From Grifola frondosa (Eukaryota > Basidiomycota > Agaricomycetes > Polyporales > Grifolaceae), in the NCBI GenBank assembly GCA_001683735.1, contig LUGG01000014.1, positions 310,001-374,000 on the forward strand: a stretch of DNA of 64,000 nucleotides. The letters are read 5' to 3'. Positions within the stretch are counted from its first letter, which is position 1. Each line of letters starts with the position of its first letter. Of this stretch, positions 53,037-64,000 are shown one piece after another. The notes beneath the pieces are model-generated. The model worked only from the letters and a program-made list of their open reading frames with translations, had not been told where the DNA came from and did not search any database. The translations under genes and the position numbers were made by a program.

Positions 53037-54248
53037 TCATTTTCGCATTCGCTTCTTGAAGCGCTCCATGACCTACACCAACGTTCAGACAGCAAGAGAT
53101 GAAAGAAAGGGTACAAGACTCACTAGCTCATCAGTCGCCATCTGTTTCGCTCGGTCGGCCGCCGATACTCGTGTTCTTCTGGGGGAAGGCCCATAGCTTC
53201 CAGTTTGGCATCACGCAATATATCTGCGTCTGACTTTGCTTTGAGATTGGGACGGTAGACTGGACGAATATTAGGGACAGGAACCCATAGTAAGATGCAA
53301 CAGCTACTCACAACGCGATGCCGCAAGGTGTTCTTCATCGTCAGCTTTGTCAGCCTTCCTTCTGCGGTCTTTTCGTTCCTCTGTAATCTGTCGCTTAGCC
53401 TTCTCCGTCTCTTCGATATTCTTGAGTCGAGTGCTGACGAACATATGTAAGTGAGATGTACGCATAAGACGTGGGACAGAATATGTCATACTCCATCCCC
53501 AGATCGACCTCTGGGATCGCTGTCAACATAGCCAGACTGTTGGTCACGCTTCCTTCCTCCTGCTCCTTCTTCTCCTGCGTCGTCTTGTACCGATCGGTTA
53601 ACGAAACAGTTCTGCGTAAGGATCGGCTGGGCCGTCATCTTTCTTGGAGTCGTCCGAGGTTCCCCGTCTCAGCTTCATGTTTTCCTCAATGAATGCCATC
53701 CTGTATGCTGCGCTGTAAGATAAGCCGAACAGAACGGTGGCAATACTGACATGTGTTTGTCCACGTCCAACGTATTCGTCTGTTGAGTGAAGTTGTTGGT
53801 GCGGACGCTCTTCTTGCCTTCATCTCCGCGTCGTCTTCATCTCTGTTCAGGTTGCACCGTCAGAGTCTACCATGAAGCCAGAGAAGCATAATGATATGCG
53901 CACTCTTCATCATTGTCGTTGTTAAGATCCGCGCCCTTTTTCAGGCCACCCTGGTCTTCCTGTCCCTCCCGTGGCCGCTTCTTTCGCTTCTTTGCATCTC
54001 CCTTTGAGAGCTTCGCGACATCAATGCCTTCCCTGGCTCGTCTGAGCTTTCGCAGCTCGATCAGGTCAGCCACACTGCATGGAAGAAATTAGCTGACAAC
54101 TAGCAAAGGCAAGGGAAAGAGACCATGCGAGGACCTACTCTAATTTCGCATCTCCCTCTTGGGTATCCTCTTGAATAGACGTATCATCTTCTAGTTCTAG
54201 GGATGGTTGCCGTATGCGGGGCTGAGGACGAGTGCGTTTCTTGAACAT
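53037..54248 (-). CDS. TLS1/C9orf78-family splicing-associated protein
   Basis: Relatives are fission yeast Tls1, needed for telomeric gene splicing, and human C9orf78/HCA59, a late-spliceosome (C complex) factor that contacts Brr2. From ATG 54248-54246: MFKKRTRPQPRIRQPSLELE, then VADLIELRKLRRAREGIDVA, AKKRKKRPREGQEDQGGLKK, MAFIEENMKLRRGTSDDSKK, SLAMLTAIPEVDLGME-type core (from the exon at about 53495-53560), STRLKNIEETEKAKRQITEE, FYRPNLKAKSDADILRDAKL, and finally MATDELVMERFKKRMRK with TGA at 53037-53039. The IPEVDLGM and ERFKKR motifs are diagnostic of the family. Six or so short introns with consistent phases. One frame break at about 53150-53162 (HEYRRP to DRAKQMATDE). The length, about 260 residues, is normal. 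Divergent from the RhoGEF gene at 54665. Confidence 0.85.
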
Positions 54249-54664
54249 GGTAATTGGCCGGAGGATGGTCACGGTCGGGTCGTGACTGCTTTATTTAATC
54301 AGCCTTGGTCACGCCCGATCACCGAGATATGGAGCCCGACCCCGGGGAAAATTACGATCGGGGTCGGGACGGAGGCGGTGTCGCTGGCTCCGATGGTCGG
54401 GACGAGCTCTGATCTCGACGCACAGCGACGCTCTCTGCGAGCCTGCGTCATCGACGCCGACGTTGGCGGCGACTTGGGCAGCACCAAACGCGGCCACGTG
54501 ATGCAAATGAGGACGCGTTGGAAAGACAACAAGAGCAAACACCGAATCCTGTTGGAAGGCTGTGCGTCCGTCATATCGTCTCCATATATGGGCCCATTTC
54601 AACATCGCTTGTCCGCTTCTCGCTCCCGGCATTTTTTACTCTGACTTCCATTCCCGACTCCCCT
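54249..54664. promoter_or_regulatory. divergent upstream region of TLS1 (-) and the RhoGEF gene (+)
   Basis: A 416-bp space between two outward-pointing start codons. A repeated GGTCGGG/CCCGACC word occurs at about 54274-54400 (ggtcgggtcg, cccgaccccgg, gggtcgggac, ggtcgggacg), possibly a binding-site cluster. Openings on both strands here are GC-driven and not family-like. Confidence 0.45.
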
Positions 54665-57600
54665 ATGGCTCTCAGCCGCTCCCCACGCAAAGTTGTCCCA
54701 CTAGCCTCAGGCGATGACTGCAGTTCACGGCCGAGAACAAAGTCGGTGACAGGCTCTACGGTTGTCCGACGCGCGTTCTTCTGTGGTGTAGTAGTAGAAG
54801 GTTCCGAGAAGGGCATATCTGAAGGTCCGTAGTGCTTATTGTTCGAGTAGTAATCACACGTGGATTTCAGGATGATGTGGAGTCGAGCCATTGATGGCAT
54901 CTTAGTAGAGTACCGAATGTGGCACATAAGACTGCGGCACAATATGATCATTCCAATGGTCACTCATTTCGCGCTTCAATTGACCTTTTTCGTCAAAGAT
55001 TGTTGCTGAAAGACGCTGATGTTATGCTCCTAGATGTCCAGAACCTACTCACCTCGCTTGGTGAATCCCTCGATTTGGTGGAACCTTCTTCTACATCCGA
55101 AGAAAGTTTATCACAGATGGTATGTCTGCCTTATAGGACCCTTTTGATGACCTATAGACATGTGCACATAGGAACCACACAGTTATGGGAAGGCCGATTT
55201 CTCTAAACTTGCCGATCAAATCAATGAACTTGTCGTCACGGAACGTTCTTACGTTCAACGTCTCAGTATGCTGAAGGTCAACTATGCAGACCCGCTTTGT
55301 GGATTCTCTAAGGACAAGAACACCTTGATTGTCGGACCTTATCAATCGAACACAATGTTCGGTAATGTCCGCAACTTGCTACCTGTTAACAAGGCGTTCC
55401 TCGAGGATCTAGAATTGTTGAACAGCGTCAATGGACCCGGAGTTGGGGATGTCGCGCGGAGGCACTTTAAGGAACTGAGTGGGTTCGAGCACTACAAATA
55501 TTTCTACGCAAAGAGAGAAGAGGCCTTGACGATCTTCACAAGAGTATAAGCACAACAAATCATTTAATGAATATGTCGAAGTATATGCTGTTGCCAATTC
55601 GTTTGTCGCGCGCTACGTACTGATGCTCCTCTTCAGCGCATCAAGTACTCTTCACCAGATACAAACAATCGCCTCGGACTGCGTGAGTTGCTCATGGAGC
55701 CTGTGCAGCGTATCCCGCGATATACATTGATGTTCGGGAACATGATTAAACTCATGGACCCGAGGGATCCTCAGCGCGCTTCGCTACTAGAGGCGGACGA
55801 AGTTGCTAGCCGCATCGCACTTGCAGAAATGAATGAGGAAGGCAAACGCGGCGTCATGTTGTACACACTCGGCAACTCCATCGACGGGTTTCCCCCTGCT
55901 CTCGTTTCGAACTCGCGTCGTTTCGTCGACTGTATCGATGTCGAAGACGTCATCGCCTCTGATCTCCTCACGTCTATATCCAGTGGGCAATCTGTTAGAC
56001 TGCAATGTAGCTTGGTTCTGTTGGACGACAAGCTCGTGATTGCGAAGCGGCCTGGAAGCGGTGAGAAAACCGGTAGGATGCTTGCTGGTCTTGATCATGC
56101 AGAGAGAGACATCAAAGTGGGTGGGCAGCTCAAAGGGGGGAAGAAGAATGGTATGGTCTACAAGGGTGTAGTCGATATAACAGACATCGTCGCTACCGAT
56201 GTCGGTGGAGTTGGTGCGTTGCAAACATGTGCTCTGAGTCGGAGCAAGATTTTGATGGCTTTGTGCATAGGGATCCACATTTATTTTGAAAACCCACCAC
56301 AGGACCAGACCGATCGTTGGTCTGGGAGACCATTCCGCGCATTCTCAGTCGTCATTCCACCCTCGCTTATCGATCTCGAACCCGCACGCGCCGAGGGAGA
56401 GAAGAAGCGGTTCCTTAACAATTTGTGGGAAGCTCAGGCGAAGTATCGGACAAAAGCGGGCCAGTCTGTTGTGTTGTGCGCTAATGAGAAGGAAGTCGAG
56501 AATAAAGCCGGGAAGGTCACGCTGGCGAGAACTTACTTCAACATCTTCCAAAGGACGAGTTTTCTGCAAGAACCAAAGAAGGTACTTACACGAACTTATT
56601 TGGAAGGCGACCAAGAAAGAATGCTGAGCGATCTCATCTGCTTTAGACTAGAATTGTTCTCCATATTGATCCTTCGGGCTCGGCGGATCCGATTCCATTC
56701 GGCATGGGGGGACCACCATTCGTAGTTGTACGCGTCCATCCCATGGCTGGCCAATTGTCTCGGTATACGGTCACTTCCAGCGATCCCGATGAAGAAGTGG
56801 AAGAGGACATTATGCAAACGCATCGTGTTAAGGAACGCATCGTGCAAACCAGTGAGTCTCACCATACAACGACGGATGTAGTCGCTGACACATCATAGTC
56901 CATCAATACGGCCTCTTCATGTTCCACACAGGGAGGGCGTCGGTTCCATCAACACCCACGGCTAGCTCGCGTGCTCGCGCCAACAAATTCGGGCTGGACG
57001 CCCTCTCCCGCAACATCTCGAGAGTGCGTCCGACATCGGCCATGGGCGATATATTCGGCGGCTCGATAAACAACCACAAGCGGTCGAAGACGGTGGCGAG
57101 CCGAGCCTCCACGCTCACGCAGACAGCTAGCACCGCCGACAGCAGCCTAACGCGCTTCTCGCGGAGCCGGAGCAACTCGATCACTACCGCTGCAACCTCT
57201 ATAGCCCCAACGGATGACGATCCCCCAATGTCAGTATCCGCAGGCAGCGTACGGGCGCGCTCGATATCGCGTGCGAAAAAGCTCATCAGGCGAGGCAAGT
57301 CGCCCATAAGTGCGGGCTCGAGCAGCGAGCCCGAGGCACAGCAGAAACGGTGGGGGGCGCGGTCGCGTTCCACATCGCGTGCGCAAACTCCGCCGTCAGA
57401 GACAGAGCAGAGTGACTTTGACATTGAGAACGAGGCCGAGGAAACGGCGCTGATGATCGGTGGCTCAGAGAGGGACCTGGACAGGCAGCTCCTGATTGCC
57501 CGGAAGAATAGCCATGTTCAGCGAGGACAGAGTTCCACAGAGAGACCTATATCGGAAACCATATACGAAGGTATGCGCTTTTTTTTTTTTCGCAACTATG

Positions 57601-59366
57601 CTTTGACCGTTTGCACGTTGGTGAAGACGAACCTCCAAATGCACGGCCACTCTCTAGGCACAACAGAGTGCTCCCGGAAATATCCCAGGATGCAATGAGC
57701 CAACGTTCGACGACCCCTCGCCCTCATTCGACAACGCCCACTAAAGATGACGACCCCAAATTGTCACCGCGGCAATCGCGATCGTTGATGGTAGATCGTC
57801 GCCCTATGGGTCCCCGGACGCCTTCGCCGCTACCATCTCGAAGTCCACAATTGCTCTCAACGCATACACTCGCTTCTGTGGATACTGATCTTGGATTAGA
57901 GGCCACCTTAGTCAATATGACACAACCTCATCTATCTCCGACACGAACCCCAGTATCTCCACTTCCCCGTAGTCGACGTCAGCCATTTGAACCAACCGTC
58001 AACAAGCACGCAATGCCGAGTGGTTCTGCAGTGGAAGCCCCCAGACCACCAGTGACTACGGAGCCGCTGCTGGTACGGAAGAAGGGTTCCGTGCGTACAA
58101 CATCGGGCGAATCTCCCAGTGGTGCGCGGAGGGTATACAACGCGAGACGTAATTCGGCTTTGGGCAAGCAGGCGTTCCACGGGGGGTCTCCTCGCCGAGT
58201 ACCTTCTGGCCAAGCTCGCATGTCGCGGATACCAATTTTTGCGGATAACTCTGCTGCTATCGACGACGTGGATCGTCTCGTTCGGCTTGCCGAGACCACG
58301 AAGGAGGACGTGAGTGAAGTGCGCTTCGTCGAGGGTGTTTGACTGAGCGGCTGGGCAACAGGTCGAGTCTTGTAGGCGTGCTGTAAAGCGCATCAAGCTC
58401 GAAACCGACAAGCTCCAAAGCCTGTCCCCCGATTGCAGGGCATCCGAAGAGTTTGTACGGCCGACGCCCATCAAGGCATTGCGCATTCCACAGCGGGACA
58501 CCCCACCGCCTGCGGTACGAGTGATGTTGTGTGATTGAACGATTGAATGAATCGCTTACAGTTGCGGTAGACCAAGGAAGCTCAGGCTCGTATGGAGGAC
58601 ATGCACAAGCAAATCTCCACCAGACGGCAAGTTGAAAGTGGCACCCGCGCGCGTTCTCAAAGCGTCGTGGAGAGCCCTCCACCGACTCAGCGGCCCTTTA
58701 ATTCTCCTAAGCGCGTCGAGGACGTTACTCGCTCTATCAGAGACGTCGTCTCACAGGCCGATAAGGATCTGGAAAGAGCTGCAAGCAACCAAGAGATCAT
58801 CCACACGGACCTGAAGAAGGTCACCGACCATCTGAAAGAGGTGTGGATTTTGGCAAAGAGGCATGATTTATTGATCTAATATTTTTGGTGTTCAGAAATC
58901 AGCAGAGCTTGACAAGACAAGAGTCGAACTTCAGAACTCTAAGCGACAATGTGAAGTGGTCAAAAGTCTTCTGACAGACTGTACCCGCCAGTTAGACATC
59001 ATCTACGACGTAAGTCGTGAAGCGGGTCCCATGGCTTTACGGCTGACTTCCTTCGAGTCTTTCAATGAGGAACTTGACTCGATGTACAACGATGCCACCC
59101 TTCCTGAGGACGAGGCATGGGGTGCCATGGTCAGGGATCTGCGGCAGTCCAAACAAGCGAATAAAACAGTTATGAAAGAGAACTCGTGAGTCGTCTAGCT
59201 GTGCGAAAGTACGATGCTGACGACGTATCAAAGGCATCTGAAACGACGAATAGCGGAATTAGAGATGCAGCAAGAGCAGTACGTGTACTTATATTTGTCC
59301 ATCGAAATGTACTAACTTTCTCCTAGATGGGGCGCTCTTCTCAGAACACACGGACTCATACCTTGA
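54665..59366 (+). CDS. Rho guanine-nucleotide exchange factor (DH domain) with long Ser-rich and coiled-coil tail
   Basis: Dbl-homology domain proteins load GTP onto Rho/Cdc42 GTPases for polarity and septation. The start MALSRSPRKVVPLASGDDCS is followed after an intron by NGHSFRASIDLFRQRLLLKD and DVMLLDVQNLLTSLGESLDL. The DH domain (about 55.2-55.85 kb) shows CR1 INELVVTERSYVQRLSMLKV, GFEHYKYFYAKREEALTIFT and CR3 LRELLMEPVQRIPRYTLMFG. A divergent PH-like region comes next (SVRLQCSLVLLDDKLVIAKR, KGVVDITDIVATDVGG, LIDLEPARAEGEKKRFLNNL). After HQYGLFMFHTGRASVPSTPT a disordered Ser/Thr/Arg-rich stretch spans some 400 residues, then a coiled coil (KEAQARMEDMHKQISTRRQV, KSAELDKTRVELQNSKRQCE) ending MQQEQ-WGALLRTHGLIP at TGA 59364-59366. 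The joint after SEGISEGP-like residues near 54825-54900 is unresolved. I cannot say which GTPase is the target. Confidence 0.85.
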
Positions 59367-59701
59367 TCTTATATCTTGAGCATCTTTTATATTTCCTCTA
59401 CTTCCATCCCGATACCTCAATGTATGCTCTTATCTACCCGCTCTGGTCTCCACTGATGTATTGTTATACGTATTGTACATTGAAGCGGTATGTACACGTA
59501 TAATTTGAACGAATAGAAGCAATATGGATATATGGATTGAGTATCTCAGAGAATCAAGATGCAATGACTGTCGACGTGCTCGTGTACATGGTCGTGTCTA
59601 ACGTGAGGGAGATGCTATGCTATTTAGGAATAGACGATATGATATTCGACGCAAGAAAGGCGCAGGATCGTACAAGGTGCATTCATGAGGATTCGTCGTG
59701 T
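59367..59701. other. intergenic region between two convergent RhoGEF genes
   Basis: About 335 bp with AT-rich sequence typical of 3' UTRs and polyadenylation regions. No other feature was recognised. Confidence 0.5.
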
Positions 59702-62700
59702 TCAGCTATTAGGCGGCAAGTTCATAGGCATAGGCGAGAGTGAATTCGAGCGCTGGAAGAACAGATTCTTCAGGGACTTCCGCGGGCGCGGGAGGGAGGG
59801 GATGGGGTTCGAGGCGAACACCCTCGAACCACGAGGGCTCACGTTCGAATCACGCGAAGCAGGCACAAAAAGAGAGCGGCGCCTGTTCAGCGTGCCATCG
59901 CCATGTGCACCTCTCCGCGGTGGAGTCGCGGGCTCAGTGGGGAGGCTCAAATGGCCGTCTTCGGACACATGACCGAGCGGAGTCAGCGAGGAGCACGAGT
60001 CTTCTACGGGCACCTCGGGGGAGCTCTGCACACGTCGGCGCAGGGACCCTCGACGTAGCCACTGCACGATGCCGCTAGGGAACTCTACGCTGTTGTCTGT
60101 GACCGAAGGGGGTGTGGGCGACGTATGTCCAGAAGACGAGGTCGGTGATTCCGAGCGCGGCTGGAAAAAGTACCGCACGTTGTCGACCATCGAACGGGTG
60201 CGTTTCGGTTTTTGCGTCGTTCTCTCCGCGCACCAAGAGCACATCGGACGGGCGGATGGTCCCACCGGGGCCAAGGGAGAGTGCGAGGGGTAGCTGGGCG
60301 TCCACAGGGCTCGTCAAAACGGATGTGGGATTGGAAGAAGTGCTCGTTGAGGAGCACTGCGAGGCGGGGGTCGGCGAATCTAGCATCACATCGGGGCTCA
60401 GGGTATCAGCCTCTGCTCTCGGCATGGCCCCCATCGCGCTCGGGCAGATCGACGGCGGCTGCTTCTTGCGCCGCCGCGAAGCCAAGGTCAAATCGGGTAC
60501 GCTGTCTATGGAGCTCTTCCGTCTGGACACCACCACACTGTCGTACCGCCGCTTCGCCGCGGCGAGGCCCATCGCGCCGGTGATGCTCAGCGCGGAGTTC
60601 GAGCGCGGCATCCCGCCGGGCTTCTTGCGCACCTGAAATAGCTCCTCCTCGCGCATCTGCACCAGCGCACGCGTCGACAGGCAATTCTCCGAGAACACGT
60701 CGTGCAGGCCCTGCTCCACCTGCTGGCGGACCTGCGTGGAGGGCCGCGAGATGCGAGTCGTGTCGAGTGCGATTGGGGAGAAGAAGGCTTTGACGGACGC
60801 AGTGGACGACCGGCGGGTGAGCGAGGCGAGCTGCTGCTGCTCCTGCCGGAGCGCCATGCCATCCAGCCTCGACAACGTCTTCGAGAGCCTCTTCGACGGC
60901 ATCGCGTCCAATGCGTGCTCGCTCTGCTGCTCCATCTCCGACATGGACTGAATCGTCGGGAGCAGGTTTAGCCACTCCGTGGGCCATCGTCGGCAGTCGA
61001 GGTCAGCTGTACCTTCTCGTCCGCCTGCAGGCTAGAGAGGGGCTCGTTCATCCACGACGGCCGCATCGCCAGCACTTCGTTAATCGCCGACATCCATATC
61101 ATCTTCTCGGGATGGCACGCGGCCGCGAGCTGCAGATGGTGGCCGTTCCCGCATAGATGGAACGAGTACGGCAGCGACGCTGCGCGCATATAGTCAGCAC
61201 AAGCTCACAGCTCCACGTCCAGACTCACCATCGTCGCCCTCAATATCGACAACGTCGAACCCGGCGAGCGAGAACCAGTGCCGCGGCTCGTAGACCCGCC
61301 CACCCTTCGTGACCTTCACCAGGAGCATATACCCGCCACCATACAAGAACGCCCCGAGGTATTTCGCGCGCAGCTGCCCACTCCCGGGGGTGTGCAGCAC
61401 CGACGGATGGCGCACCACGTCCATTGCACCCGCAAGCACGCAAACACCCAGCGATGCCACAAACTCTATCGTCAAGCCGCTCGGGCCGAGTGCAAACGCG
61501 AGGCGCGACGCAATCAAGGAGGAGCGCAGGTTCCGCGCACGCTTCTCGCTCGCGCGGTTCACAAGCCCGACAACGAGGCGCATCGCATCGCTCGCACGGT
61601 CAATCGGGTCCGGCTCCTCACCCCCCACTCCACCCTCAGACGACGGCGGTGCGCTCGCCGCGCGCGGCCGCTTGCTCCGTAGCTGGTCTAGTAGCAGAGG
61701 ATATTTGCATATGCGCTGGACAGGTTTAATGAGGTAGTCTACGAGCTTGAGCCGTCCTCCCTGCGGCTGCCCGCCCGAACCAGAATGCTTGCGCTTGTGT
61801 TCGGCCGGGTCCGAGCGCGAGCGCGCCGCGGGGACGTACATGTGCGACGCGACGTATGGCAGGAGGCCTGTCGGCGACACGGGCATCGCAAGGGACGAGG
61901 TCGAATGCCGGCGCTGATGCCGTGGGGGGTGGGGGGGCGCGCGGGTGATTCTATAGACACCGGAGACGCGATCACGGGATCCTCTGTTGGACTGCTCGGA
62001 TTCGGATCTGGAGACAGCGCGACGAAGTCGAACGCGTGTGCGACGAGCAACGAGCAGCGTTGCTCATACGCGTCCCACTCGACTGGAAAATGCTCTTGTG
62101 CGTTACGCACGAGCGCAGCCGCTTCACTGTGTCCCGGGCAGAACGCCTCATAGATGCTGAACGCGGGCGCCTGCAGCAAAGACGCAACATTGAGCTCAGC
62201 TCCCGCCACGATGCATATATGCGCCAAAATGCACAACGGCACACACCTCGTTGATAAACTTCGCCGCGACGGCGCCCACTGCCTGCTCGATTCGCTCCTC
62301 TACACCCGCCTCCTTCTCCCCTTCCAGAGTGCTCGCGAACGCGCCCTCGAACCCCATCGGGCCCAGTGCCGCCCGCAGCTCCTCCACAAAACGCTCGTGA
62401 AATCTCAGTAGTTCCTCCGCGTTTCTGCACACCGCCCGCACGTCCTTCTCCGAAAGCAATCGCGCGGGGGGTACCGCCCACCTCCCGCTCGTTCGTCTTT
62501 CTCCCTCTCACTGCCGCCTGAGCTCTGCCGCTTTCGATCTCGCTCATCAATGTATCCCCCATGCCCTCCGAGGCGCTGGGGATGGCGAGGGTGCGGGCGA
62601 TGGGTTCAGAAACGAGGAACGCGACGCGGGAAAGGTACGTGCGAGGCTGAGACCGGTCATCGAGAGCGCAGAGAGGGATGGTGCAGGGCGGCCAGGCGAG

Positions 62701-64000
62701 GGCTGCGGCGTCGAGGACGGCGAATGATGCGGTGTCGCCGTCTGCCGAAACGTGGTCAACGCGAGTAACTGATCCAAGTAGATCTGCGCAACGTCAGCTC
62801 AGACTTCGAAACGCGAGAAAAAGACGTACCGTTACTAGGGCCCGCAGATCTGTTAGATATCCCACCTCCGTCGTGAGCAGCTCTAAAAGCGCATGGTATC
62901 GCCGGGCGCGTGCGCGTTCCTCGCGCTGCCTCTCCCTGTCGCGCTCTGCCGCCCGCTCCTGCTCTCTCTGCAGGGAATCTATCATGCTCGCAACGCGCGC
63001 CCGCCTCTCCTTGAAACTTACTTGTTCCTGCTCCTCCCTATCGGACGCTTCTCCGTCGTCTGCATCCAAAATAAACAACTTTCTCCCTCTATCCCGCTCC
63101 CGCTCCCCCTTCTCTGTCTCCTCATCCCCATGGAGCAGCGCGGATTCACACGGCGCTGAAAGAGATGAGACAAGCCCTGCCGCGCCAATAAGCTCCCGCG
63201 CAAGGGGCTCTGCCCACGCGGCGCGCGACGCGAGAGACTCGGAAGCAGCGCAACCATGCGGTCTGGCGGCGCAGGCGGGAGAGGCTTCGGTGTCGCGGGT
63301 AGCGGCTTCTGCAGGTCTGGGAGCGACCGCCGGCGCGCGGGACCACGCACGCGCTCGTGAGGTGACGCGGGTGCACGCAGCGCGGCGATGGATGCGGGGC
63401 GCGCACCGCTCCTGGTGCGACTGCGGCTCTTGTGCACGCGGTGGGGCAGCACGGCTCCTTTTGGCGGGGCGTGGGGGGCGTGGATGTCCATGTGGGCATG
63501 TCTCGCCAAGCAGCACAGAATGCGAGAGCGATCTGCGCGGGGTGTGCAGGTGACCACGGTTGAGATAGTCGCAGTCCCCCGCGCCTCTCGGGCCGTCTTT
63601 GTCTCTTTCGTCTACGTCGTCGTTCTCACTCCAACTGGAAGAACCCTCTAGTCTCGCAGATATGGCTGGGCGCGGAGGCCTGGCTGGGCTCTGGCGTCAG
63701 CCGCGGGGAAGCCATGATGGGGGTAAGGGGGACAAAGCGGAGGGCGGACCGAGAGGGCTGGCGCGCTGGGCGGAGAGTAGATGCAGCCAGGGGCACGGTC
63801 TGCGTAATGGCGAGCGTCGCATTGCGCGAGAGCGGTACGTCCGAGTGGTCGGCACGGCGATCGAGCAGGGATGTGCGACGCGATGGTGCTGAACGGGGAG
63901 GAGCGGAGGAAAATGCGTTGACAGATGGGGGCGAGACGGAGAGCACCTCCATGGGAGGTGGTGGGTTGCGTCTAAATTGGAGAATGGTAATTGGGGTTGG
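59702..64000 (-). CDS. second RhoGEF-like gene with DH and PH domains, 5' end outside the window
   Basis: Minus-strand frame is open to the window edge (..RRNPPPPMEVLSVSPPSVNA), so the true start may lie beyond 64000 or at ATG 63952. A Ser/Pro/Arg-rich N-terminal part precedes a DH domain with CR1 LLELLTTEVGYLTDLRALVT, YLDQLLALTTF, RNAEELLRFHERFVEELRAA, EDFSIYEAFCPGHSEAA-type block near 62.15 kb, HFPVEWDAYEQRCSLLVAHA, and CR3 LVDYLIKPVQRICKYPLLLD. A PH-like domain follows: GAFLYGGGYMLLVKVTKGGR, PRHWFSLAGFDVVDIEGDDG, SLPYSFHLCGNGHHLQLAAA, KMIWMSAINEVLAMRPSWMN. The C-terminal 400 residues are disordered and Ser/Pro-rich (SNPTSVLTSPVDAQLPLALS, NRRRSLFVPASRDSNVSPRG), ending SLSPMPMNLPPNS at 59702. 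This arrangement (DH-PH with insertions rich in Ser/Gly/Pro) fits fungal Dbl-family GEFs. The coding sequence is GC-rich, so antisense frames stay open by chance. Confidence 0.82.

Noticed and set aside
54299..54644. Openings on both strands in the TLS1/RhoGEF divergent promoter
   Set aside because: Competing GC-driven frames without family similarity; the region lies between two confident start codons.
61278..61737. Plus-strand openings opposite the second RhoGEF
   Set aside because: Antisense shadows of the DH/PH coding sequence, which has clear family motifs.

Overview
The window is nuclear DNA of a filamentous basidiomycete, most likely an Agaricomycete. Genes are split by many short introns (about 45-65 nt, GT..AG), some intergenic spaces are only 100-200 bp, and the products match fungal families (TRP-like ML-domain channel, Dsc2/UBAC2-like rhomboid, basidiomycete-type GATA factor, PAPS reductase, fungal RNase III). 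Bacterial operons, phage, CRISPR arrays and intact transposons were not seen.

Layout. 1-2.6 kb is largely gene-free apart from a possible last exon at the left edge. 2.6-6.4 kb holds a divergent pair, an IST3/RBMX2-type splicing factor (-) and eIF3d (+). 7.1-8.7 kb is a rhomboid pseudoprotease with a CUE domain (-). 11.8-12.9 kb is a conserved fungal protein of unknown function (-). 12.95-17.95 kb is a GC-rich stretch without a recognisable gene. 18-22.6 kb carries two minus-strand nuclear regulators, a GATA factor and an ING/PHD protein. 22.6-26.1 kb is again gene-poor. From 26.1 kb to the right end the window is gene-dense: TRP-like channel (+), CNH-domain protein (-), Cys-containing protein with a C-terminal membrane segment (-), NOP14 (+), a large ATR/Mec1/Rad3 kinase (+), YAF9 (-), COX7 (+), COA3 (+), RNase III (-), PAPS reductase (-), tRNA-Tyr with an intron (+), TLS1/C9orf78-like (-), and two convergent Dbl-homology RhoGEF genes (+ and -, the second cut by the window edge).

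Functional themes. COX7, a cytochrome c oxidase subunit, and COA3, an assembly factor of the same enzyme, are tandem neighbours within 1.2 kb. The ATR kinase has three exact ACGCGT boxes in a 220-bp promoter, the motif of the G1/S factor MBF. YAF9 and the ING protein belong to families found in the NuA4/SWR1 acetyltransferase and remodelling complexes. NOP14, eIF3d, IST3 and TLS1 are housekeeping RNA and ribosome genes.

Caveat on the sequence itself. At least 17 places in 9 otherwise well conserved genes change reading frame by one base inside a conserved block, nearly always because one base is missing and often in a short C/G run. This looks like consensus error rather than pseudogenes. Coding spans below are therefore outer boundaries of genes, with introns and suspected frame breaks described, not continuous ORFs.
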